A stretch of 64,000 bases of DNA, taken from assembly GCA_930367215.1 (NCBI GenBank), contig OV884059.1:149914511-149978510 (forward strand), in the 5' to 3' direction. Each line of letters starts with the position of its first letter. Positions within the stretch are counted from its first letter, which is position 1. Shown in pieces: positions 55,442-64,000 of the stretch. The translations under genes were made by a program, and so were the position numbers. The notes below the pieces were generated by a model. That model was given only the letters and a program-made list of their open reading frames with translations, was not told where the DNA came from and did not search any database. The DNA comes from Pollenia angustigena. Its lineage: Eukaryota; Arthropoda; Insecta; Diptera; Polleniidae.

Positions 55442-57817
55442 ACTAGAGTGTCTGTTGAAATCGAATGTTCTTCTTTCATCTCTATCACAATTCTTTTTTT
55501 AACTAGAACGGCGAGTAATCACTGATTTTAAGAAATTTTAAATAAAGTTTGTTAAAAAACGAGCTAAATCATGATTTCAATTGAACGCATACAAAATTAG
55601 TTTCTGTACATTTTGGGGTACCGTGGGACTGTATTCTGTATACAAATGATATTGTTAAGCTAATTAAGAAAAGAAAAACCAAAACACGGCTTGTGTATTA
55701 CACTTCAATCTTTTACAAAAATCGACTCAGGCGTTAACGGGGACACCTTATACGCCCCCTACACGTTTCTATTTAATTGTCAACTGAGTCTTTCAACTGA
55801 ATTGGCGCTAAGTCACACACTTCATAAACGGAATTAAAAGATTGAGTCAAGAATGAAAAACTATCAGTAAATTTTAATTAATTTTCATGTTGTAAAATTC
55901 CTTTCTTCATAAAAATAATTTAATGAAAATTAAATTTGATGAACTTAAGCCTAATTAAAAATATTAAAAATTTGGATTAAAAACCATAAATAGTTCAACA
56001 AAATAACCACAATACTATTAGATTATATTAGATTATATATAATTTAAAAATTTAAGGAAAAAAAGACAATTTTTAAAATACTCAGCTTTTTTTTGCAAAA
56101 AAAAACTACAAACATTAATTTTGACACAGTACAATCGAAATGAAAGGCTTATGTGCTGTTTCCAGGTGATAAACAATTAATTGTGTAGAAAAATTTATAC
56201 AAAAATCATTCAGTTATTTGAGTGCTTTTCATATAAATTTTACTACACAATCAATTGTTTGTCACCTGGAAACAGCACATAAGTAGGCAACTTGAAAAAA
56301 TCAAAATCTTTTGATTTTTCTTCATCCAACTCGACAACCTATTCAATTGACAAAGCCATATACGCTTTGATTTCGACAGCAGCCGACTCAGTTGACAATT
56401 GAATTGAAACGTGTAGTGTCCGACCGAACGTTCGGGTTCGGTTACGGAGCTCGGCAAAAAATGATGTTCGGTCAAAGTTCGGTGTTCGGCGAAATTTTTA
56501 CCGAACTTTACCGAACACCGAACTTTTTTAAGAAATAACATATTTATTATAATTTCAAATTATAATTTGGCATCATTGTTTTTGAAAATAATACGAAATC
56601 AATACAACTATTTTTCTCTATGATTATTAGTTCGATAAAATTCAGCGATGACTTAATAAAATGCTTAAGTGTACAAAAATGTCTTTATATGTGTAATTTT
56701 TAGAAGACGGTAAAAAATCAAAAAAAAGACGGTTAAATTTTATTTGCCAAAAAAAAATACTCTCTATTTATATTCTGCGATAATCTATAGTTTTGGGGAA
56801 CCACAAACCAAACTTTATAGTATACGTATTTCCGGGTAAAAAGGTCATCCAATCCATTTTGGAGTTTTTATTTGAAAAAAAATTGAGCAAGCGCTCAATG
56901 CAAATGTTGCGCCAAACAAATGTCAATGGGGAGTTCATTCCCAAGCAAACAAACTACCGCTAATATTAAACGCCACTTAGAGAAAATACAACCTAACGAA
57001 TTCAAAAAATACATTGTAGAGGTTTTAGTACTAATGTGTATACTAGGGCTATAACCAAATTATTGGCATAGTACGACGGAGTGACCAAGAATGTTTTAGT
57101 AATTAAAACACCTGTCTCCCGAGGTTATGCGAAAAAAAACCTAACGCAGGGAAGCAAATTTCAAAAACCTTCTAAGAAATTTTGAACCGCGATGAATTGT
57201 AAACCGTAGGAAAATTTTTAAATCAAAAGCAGTGGTTAAATTCAAAAACAGCATTTAAGTAATACGTATAGGAATATATACAAACATCAGGTGTATATTT
57301 TTTAAAATTTCCGAGAGATAAAAATGGTTGTTTTCAAACTTCAACCCGATCCCTGCGTGAACTTTCTTAACAATTCGAAAAAATTATATTATTTTTTATT
57401 AATAACTTTTAATGTTCTACACGACTATACTATAACGTTTTTGATATTCGCAAAAAGTGTGAAAAAGTTATAGCCCTAATGTATACTGCATTAAACTTAA
57501 AATTTATTTCTTAATTTTTGCCTTAAAAAAAAGCAATTACATACTAATTATTTTTTAACTATAAAATAGTTTTGAATACTAAAAAATGTAATAATTTCCC
57601 GAAATTTTATTTTGTTTTAAATAAATACATTAAAAAAAATACAATCACACAGAAAAAAATACCAATGTTAAAATAACATGGCGAAATGTTGATTGAGAAT
57701 CATGGTAAATTTCTGCAAAAGTATGCCCTTTATTTAAATTTATCATTATTTCATATTAATTTTAAATGAAAAATATTAAAATAATCTTAAATCACATCAC
57801 GTTTATTTAATATTATT
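55442..57817. repeat. 2376-bp direct tandem duplication, copy 2
   Basis: Begins ACTAGAGTGTCTGTTGAAAT like copy 1 and ends ATTTAATATTATT, after which unique sequence CACTGTTAAAATAAC continues. Contents as in copy 1. Confidence 0.95.
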
Positions 57818-58547
57818 CACTGTTAAAATAACATTGTTCAATATTGAATCCATAAAAACCTGTTTTATATTAAAATCAAAAGTTTATCTTGTTAAATTAA
57901 CATGCATACACACTTAAGTATGTAGATCTTTTTATATTCATGTTTAAAATATGTTATAAAAAGAAGACAAGTCTCGTATTCTTTTAATTAAAATTATTTA
58001 GTTAAATAGTACATCAAGTTTTCAAAGTAGAATGATGACGAAAACGATATCGGGCCATTCTGCTGATGCTTCTGTTAGCAAAGGAGATACAAAATAAGTG
58101 AAACATGTGTTACAGGGGTAAGTGTTTTAAATTATTCTTAATTAAATGCATATGTTGTCTTCACACTGTTATATCACACTCCAACCAATTTTATTCTACA
58201 TGAAATTCACGCTGTTTCAACTTTAAATAACTTTCATTCAACGTGATTCGGATTGTTATTTCAATATTAATTACATTTTGCTCTAACTTTACTGCAATGT
58301 TAAATTAACATGAATTATAGTTATTTTAAAAGAAAAAAATGTTGTTCGCAAGTTATTGTAAAATCATGTTAAATTAACATGAAACAACAATGAAGCAAAA
58401 TCACTACTGAAAAATGTAAAATCAACCTTGTTTTGAATGAATTTACATTGATTTTTTTCTGTGTGAATGTTCAGATTTATTAACAAAAAGTTCGGGTTCG
58501 GCCGAACTTGTCAAAATTTACCGAAGTTCGGGTTCGGTCGGACACTA
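56414..58547. mobile_element. hAT-like element (TTCGGT words), TSD GAAACGTG
   Basis: The perfect duplication GAAACGTG is at 56406-56413 and 58548-58555. The ends are TAGTGTCCGACCGAACGTTC and, inward from the right, TAGTGTCCGACCGAACCCGA. Subterminal GTTCGGT / ACCGAAC words lie at both ends. No transposase frame was found in 2.1 kb. A second TIR element is nested at 57647-58464. Confidence 0.87.
57647..58464. mobile_element. nested TIR element (ACACAGAAAAAAAT ends, GTTAAATTAACATG words, ATATCGGG core)
   Basis: The ends ACACAGAAAAAAATACCAAT and ATTGATTTTTTTCTGTGT are inverted. Arms repeat AATGTTAAAATAACATG and CATGTTAAATTAACATG. The centre (58022-58135) reads AAAGTAGAATGATGACGAAA-ACGATATCGGGCC, then TTAGCAAAGGAGATACA and CAGGGGTAAGTG. 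Its left 170 bp also occur at 55271-55441. Confidence 0.75.
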
Positions 58548-58555
58548 GAAACGTG

Positions 58556-59436
58556 TATGGGCTGCTTTACACATAAGGCCGATTACACAAATTTTTCCAC
58601 AGATTTTCAACATTTTGCCATAACCTCAAAAATAGGTTTTTTCTAAGCTAAATTGAAGCTGCTGAACACGAACGTGGCATTTATTTATTTTTCTTAAGAA
58701 GCGTTTTCGAGATATGCGCAAAAAATATGGCTTTTTATAGTTTGTAAGGCTCTTTGCAAAAATCTTGAGAACTGATGTTTTGAATTACTTAAATTGTACA
58801 GTGTTACAAGAATTTATCTATCAGATTCACTGAGTTACACTGAGTTATTTTTTAAATTTTTTCAAAATTTAACAATAAAAAAAAAAATTTTTTATAATAA
58901 TTTAACGCATATTCCAAAGACAATTTTGTTCCAAACGTATTTGTAGGAAAATTCTTATCATCGGAAAAAATCAAAATTTTGCAATAAAATTAGCAAAAAC
59001 ATATAAATTTTGTTTTTTGGTAGTGTTGATCGGATAGGGAATACATACGTGTTAAGAGACAATTAATTTTGTCTACATAATTCTAATTTTGGTAGAAAAT
59101 GAAAAATTTTTCTTCTTCGTTATTATACTAGGACGTTTTACGAATTTGCATCCTGTAGGAATTTTGCACCTCATCATGGTATGATCCCAATAAGGCTGAT
59201 ATCGATTTTTCCATTATTACAAGATCTTGGTGAAATCATTCACTTTATTCGTTACATTCAGCTCCAAATTTTTGTGATAATGAGTATGTATAAACGGTTA
59301 TAAAGAAAATATATTTTCAATTGCATGCGTGGTCCTGTTATTACAAGAGATCCGTTTTGACTTCAAATAATGCTGGTTTTTTTAATTAATTTGATGTATA
59401 CCTATGACGTGAAAGTATTTCTTCATATTTGGAGTA
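58556..59436. other. no gene recognised
   Basis: AT-rich, no supported feature. Confidence 0.4.
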
Positions 59437-60453
59437 CACAGAAAAAATTATTGCCGAATTATTTTCAAACAAACGCTTGTTTGAATTTTTTTTAATATCT
59501 ACAAATTTTTTTACTGATTCAATTAAAATTTTTGTTTGATTTTTATTTAACCAACAAAAATGTTGACAACCATTCAAAAATATAATACACGCGTTATTGG
59601 TTTCAAGTTTTCATAATTTTGTATGAAATATTTAACGCTTTTTAATGTTGTCGTCTTTTTGCATTTTTTTATTTGATCGTTAGCAACACTTCTTTATGTG
59701 AAATACATATAAGAACTACAACAAAAAACACATGCAGTCTATTTTTGGACACTTTATAAAAGTACAACAGTAAGATAGATGAAGAGGTTTGAAGTAAAAA
59801 AAAAAAAAACGAAAAAATAGCAGGTAGAAAAACGCTTCACTCTTTTTAAACAACAGAAACAACAACAACATTATAAGAAACAAAATAAATTTTTGGTTGG
59901 TTTCAAAGTTGGTTAAAAAAAAAACAAAATCCCGTATTAAATTTTTTCAAACTGTTTGCTTAAATACATCAAATACAAAAATATAATGATGACGAAAAAC
60001 ATATCGAGTCGGTCTGTCGCCGTTTTTGGGTTACATTTCTTCTTCATTAGCAAAGGAAAAGATACAGCAACAGTGAGTGATGACGAAAAACATTGTATGT
60101 TTTAAAAAAAGACTTCGTTCAAAAATTATTCCAACAAAAAAATGTGTCTCAAAGCCAGCCGGCCGCTCTGCTCTCTCTGCCATCATCTTCTAATACAGTG
60201 CCTGCTTGTGTGCGCATCATTGCTTGTGCAAAAACTTTTTTTTTTGATTTTGAAATTTAGTATATGAATTTCAGTAAACTTTTTGTTTGATTCAGTTAAA
60301 TTATTTGTTTGAAAAAATCAGTGTTTTTTTCAATAAACAAAATGCAAATAAATTGTTTGAATATGCGAATTTGTTTATTGGACCGATTTCAGACAAAAAA
60401 TTGTTTGATTCTACAAATTTTTTGTTTGAATTGGAAAAATAATTTTTTCTGTG
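59437..60453. mobile_element. TIR element (CACAGAAAAAATTATT ends, TTGTTTGA words, ATATCGAG core), TSD TA
   Basis: The ends CACAGAAAAAATTATTGCC and, inward from the right, CACAGAAAAAATTATTTTT are flanked by TA. Both arms carry many TTGTTTGAATT / TTCAAACAA words. The centre (59980-60075) has ATAATGATGACGAAAAACAT-ATCGAGTCGG, then CATTAGCAAAGGAAAAGATACA. A truncated reverse copy is at 27347-28066. Confidence 0.8.
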
Positions 60454-60949
60454 TAAGTTAACTTTCGTTATATGGCTTCTGTTATTTCCCAAAACTCACT
60501 TACTTCTTTCTGGAGATAGCTTAAAGCGATTGTCATATTGAAAATACGCGTGTCCAAAAATTCTCTCTTTTTAAAAGTGAAGCGAGGAATTCCGAGTTCT
60601 CTTTTGACAAGTTTAGGTCAGGACAAAAATCACACAGTTCGCTTTGACTCATTAGTTTGCAATTTGAATCACCGGTAAAATTAAAGCTGTGATCAAAATC
60701 TTCTTATTCATTTACTGATTTTACTTTAAATGCTGGAGGTTTTTGGTTTTTGTACAGAAAATAATGTAACTGATTTAATATCAGGATAAATAGTTTTTTA
60801 TAAATTACATTATAAATAATTTATAAAAAATAAACCTTTTAGTAACCTGTATTTTGTATGAAAATCCGTTTTATAAACCCTTTATTAACCTGTTTTATTT
60901 TTTTTATAAATAAGGCTGTAAAAGTTAAGAGAAATACAAATAAAAACAA
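60454..60949. other. no gene recognised
   Basis: No supported feature. Confidence 0.4.
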
Positions 60950-61340
60950 GTAAAAATTACTAGCCGGTACAATCGGACCATTTGATAAGCTACATCACAC
61001 TAAAAAAAAACATCTGGCATGCAATGGCTCAGGACCTATAGTCGAACATAAGCAGATTTTAAAAATGAAACTACCACCCAAGATGGTTAAGGTAGCAATG
61101 AAAGATTCTGGCACCAAATAAAATAGAAATTCTAACATATTGGTTTATGGGCACAAAGGCTCTATACAGGAAAGGAGTTTGTATAATGTAATTTTAGTAA
61201 TTTTATCAAATTACTTTTAAAATGATGACCTGTATTTTGCGCGTAATGTTTACATGAAAAAAGAAACAACCAGCCAGACGGACGGACATCGTTAGATTAA
61301 CTCAGCAATGATTCCAAATCGTATACTAGTAGGTGTGTCT
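60950..61340 (+). mobile_element. HINE/DINE-1-type interspersed element
   Basis: AAAAACAAGTAAAAATTACT start, ATTTTGCGCGTAATGTTTAC, CCAGCCAGACGGACGGACAT, CGTTAGATTAACTCAGC. Confidence 0.75.
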
Positions 61341-61474
61341 ATTTTGATATGTATAAAACCTGATACTCTGTTCAGTATTTCTTGCGAAATGTTGTCAAAC
61401 TCAATATAAAAAAAATTCTGTGAAATATCTACATACCAAAAAATGTTGATAGAGTTGGACTCTGTTTCACTGAG

Positions 61475-62775
61475 GGAATATGTAGTACAATTGTACCAAA
61501 TTTGGTACAATCGAAACTTTATTGTTACACTGGTACAATTCATCCCTTTTAAAAACAAAAACAAATGCCTACGCAGTTCATCATTTCTTTGAAGTGGATT
61601 AACTCACTATTTTTCTTTTTGATAATAAAATTTTTAATTACATACATATCTCTAGCCCTGACCAGAACTACCAAAAATTGTATAATTGTTCATGATGTTA
61701 TAATAACATATTAAGTTCATACAAAAGTATATACTGGCATCCCTGTACGAAGCCTGGGATCAATCAACTGTCTCCAAATCGATTTTGCTTTCTTTTTTTT
61801 TTTGTAGCAGCGAAACCTGAAGAAAAGGTGTTGCTGAGTTGGCAATCTTTGGTCAGTTTTATGCGCCATTCTTGTCACTTTTTTTGTGACGATGTTTAGT
61901 ATACCGATCGACTCAATATCACTTTCTGAGTCGATTTAACGATGTCCCTTAGTCCGGCTAGCTGGATGTCTGTCCATGTAGCCTTGTTTGCAAAGTACAG
62001 GTCGCAACTTTAACGGTACATAATTTGATGAAGTTTGTAAATAGGTTTCAATTCATAAGCGCTAAGCCCGCTGAAAATGGTGTAAATCGGTCCATAATTT
62101 CACATGGTCTTCAAACAAACTTCTTTCCGGAATAGTGTTTGTGCCTATAAACAATCTCTTTATGTTGATATTAAGATTACATTTTGAACAAACTTTTTGC
62201 AATTCAAATCACCTTATTAAATTTTATTAGAATTGGTCCATATTGGCTCCCATACAAATACTACTCCCAAATAAAGCTTTTAATCCTAACTTCCTTATAA
62301 ATGTCGATATTGATATTATAATTGGCGACAATAACTTCTAAGATAGCTACTATGTCATGTCAAAATATTGTGCTGGTAGGCCAAAACTGACTATAGCTCC
62401 CATGTAATCTCCCTTCCTAAAATCACTTAAGGACAAGCAAATCGTATATAGATGAAGATCTAAATAATATTCCGCACAAAGATCTTTCACATGAAAATTT
62501 ACCTCTTAAAATAATTATGCTCTGGCAGGTCCATGATTGTCTATGGGTCTCAAATAAGGAATACTCTAAAAAATTTTTCCTTATAAACTGTGGTGTAGGA
62601 TATCAAATGCCCGAGCTTATTCGACTATACTTTCTTAATTGTTTTATTGAATAAAAAAGTGTTGTAAATTTTACTATGTATGTTTTTTTATTTTATAGCC
62701 AAAATTTGGTACAATTTATGTCAATTTGGTACAATTTTGCCATTGAGACGGTACAATTTAAGAAATGTCAAATCC
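61475..62775. repeat. TTGGTACAATT word clusters bracketing a HINE
   Basis: GTACAATTGTACCAAATTTGGTACAATCG, GGTACAATTCATCCC (61484-61545) and TTTGGTACAATTTATG, TTTGGTACAATTTTGCC, GGTACAATTTAAG (62704-62762) form two clusters, likely the ends of one element split by the HINE. Exact termini were not found. Confidence 0.45.
61880..62625 (-). mobile_element. HINE/DINE-1-type interspersed element, near full length
   Basis: On the minus strand it runs from GAATAAGCTCGGGCATTTG and ATCCTACACCACAGTTTAT to TTTGCAAACAAGGCTACATG, GGACAGACATCCAGCTAGCC, GGACATCGTTAAATCGAC and TCAGAAAGTGATATTGAG. Confidence 0.75.
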
Positions 62776-63124
62776 CAATAATGCTCTGTTTATTATGCGA
62801 AAACATACGAAATGTTTCTAGCAACAATTTTGATTTTCGTGCGAAGCAAGTGCAACTCATAATTTTGTTGTAATTTTTACTAGTATTTGTATCAGTGATG
62901 GAAAATTCAGTATTATGGTACTATTTTCAGTAATTTTTCCTTTCAAAAATACCACGGTACACCCACGTCCGTTTAAGTACTCTTTTTTTTGTTATGCTTC
63001 TTTGTTTAGAAATTTAGCGTTGATATTTTTTTTTAACATTGACAGCCAGGGATCTGGAGTCGTCAACAAAAAGTAATTACTCCGACTCCAACCGCTGAAA
63101 TTCCAACTCTGACTCATATATATA
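62776..63124. other. no gene recognised
   Basis: No supported feature. Confidence 0.4.
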
Positions 63125-63418
63125 TGTAATCCTTGGAATTCCTATAAGGAACATAGGTCCTCAATAATTGATCTCCATCGACTTCTATCTTGTGCTTCTC
63201 TTTTTGGCTTCATTCCAGGTTATACCAACAGTTTGAAGTTCGGCTTGAACTTGACGCCTCCAGGTGTTTTTAGGGCGACCCCTTCTTCTTGCTCCCTGTG
63301 GGTTGTAGTCAAGGGATTTTCTATTGATGTCATCGGTTGGCTTTCGTAGAGTATGACTCAACCATCTATACTTGCGTATTTTGATCTGGTGGTCAATTGG
63401 AGGTTGTTGCGTTCTAAG
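63125..63418 (-). pseudogene. non-LTR retrotransposon reverse transcriptase, C-terminal remnant
   Basis: The minus-strand frame reads TQQPPIDHQIKIRKYRWLSH, then TLRKPTDDINRKSLDYNPQG and ARRRGRPKNTWRRQVQAEL, the well-known C-terminal tail of insect non-LTR ORF2 proteins (RxWIGHxLR...NPQGxRxRGRPxxTWRR). In an A run near 63205 a one-base shift breaks the frame; the other frame goes on EAQDRSRWRSIIEDL, the expected ending. Everything upstream, including the polymerase and endonuclease domains, is missing because a hAT-like end (TAGGG, 63419) cuts the sequence. The first residues of the open frame, MNTL, belong to that insertion. Confidence 0.85.
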
Positions 63419-64000
63419 TAGGGTATTCATACGGTTAACCGATTAATTACTACCCGATTAACTGATCGGTTAATTTCAAATTGGCTTTTTTCGATTAACG
63501 ATTAAACCGGTTAATTTGAGTCGATTAACCGATTAGCCGAAGTAACAAAATTTACAATATTTTGTAGTATTATAACATATTTTTTGTGTGTTTTTAATTA
63601 TTTGTTTTGTCTCATATACAAAATGTATTTGTTAAGAAAATATTTTTTCATACAAACAAAGAAGGTGTTCAGTGATTTTCATTTTAACCCATTTTCCGCC
63701 GACCAACGACTTATATTACATTGTTTTTCAATGTTTTTTTTATCTTCTTCATCGATCAACAGGAATGTGGCGAAAAATGGGTTAAATATATGATTGCCAA
63801 TACCTTTTTTTTGTTTCACGTACTTTTTATATATTTGTGTTTAGTTATTTGTTTTTTATCATATCTTCTCATATCAGTCTTTTAACAAAATTAACCGAAA
63901 CAATTAGTAGTGTTAAAAATTTTTAAAAACTCTAATGGCATAATGGAGTATTTAATATGTTAAGAAAAATCCTGGAAAAGTACTGAGATATAAGATATTC
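63419..64000. mobile_element. hAT-like element, left end (CGATTAACCG words)
   Basis: It starts TAGGGTATTCATACGGTTAA inside the non-LTR remnant. CGGTTAACCGATTAATTAC, GATTAACTGATCGGTTAAT, CGATTAACGATTAAACCGG and CGATTAACCGATTAGCC fill the first 120 bp in both orientations. The right end is not in the window. Confidence 0.55.

Noticed and set aside
53875..56541. Identical 96-codon frames repeated twice
   Set aside because: They run across a MITE, flank and the end of a hAT-like element; identity comes from the tandem duplication and there is no domain.
57647..58464. TA target duplication for the nested ACACAGAAAAAAAT element
   Set aside because: The flanks (CAATC / GAATG) do not show TA, unlike the 59437 copy, so its target type was left open.

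Overview
The window is AT-rich nuclear DNA from an insect, most likely a calyptrate fly of the blowfly or housefly type. The evidence is a four-exon gene closely resembling Drosophila obstructor-A, together with many copies of the DINE-1/HINE-type repeat ('gacggacggacatcgttagatcgactcag...') common in higher flies. There are no prokaryotic operons, CRISPR arrays or rRNA genes, and I found no convincing stand-alone tRNA gene.

Genes: only two host genes can be supported. obst-A lies on the + strand at 6080-15709. Exon 1 encodes the signal peptide, an 8.8-kb intron full of transposons follows, and three compact exons encode three chitin-binding (CBM14/peritrophin-A) domains, 236 aa in all. A second signal-peptide exon ends in a clear splice donor at 43553-43595 (+). 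Its remaining exons are not recognisable in the 20 kb that follow, so that intron must be very long. Both first exons end in phase 1.

The rest is a dense, nested transposon landscape.
1-5 kb: a pogo/Tigger-like end with a CENP-B-type helix-turn-helix relic, a SINE-like dimer, two decayed mariner-type transposase relics and a hAT-like element with a perfect 8-bp target duplication.
6.7-15 kb (obst-A intron 1): a 1.5-kb foldback, a tRNA-headed SINE, a hAT-like element holding a Helitron-type end and a 460-bp TATG microsatellite, and small MITEs.
17-25 kb: PIF/Harbinger-type MITEs, a 130-bp satellite and HINE fragments.
27-37 kb: HINE copies, a repeat family with the word GATCTGGCCTAAGCAAC, a foldback built from TGAAATAACCCCCC words, and tRNA-derived SINEs.
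37.9-41 kb: a 3.1-kb composite array of 561-bp SINE-like units, arranged as alternating A/B dimers with an inverted 5' segment and flanked by a 17-bp direct repeat.
44.5-49.5 kb: two nested hAT-like elements, one carrying a RING-like fragment, then a Helitron with a helicase remnant.
50.7-58.5 kb: further hAT-like elements and a 2376-bp direct tandem duplication.
59.4-64 kb: a TA-flanked TIR element, HINEs and a non-LTR reverse-transcriptase C-terminus cut by another hAT-like end.

The most striking theme is that many non-autonomous elements share one architecture: short terminal repeats, subterminal arrays of a family-specific word, and a central core. In several cases the same core, or the same GC-rich cassette, sits inside elements with different words. 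This suggests modular exchange among hAT-like and TA-type non-autonomous families.
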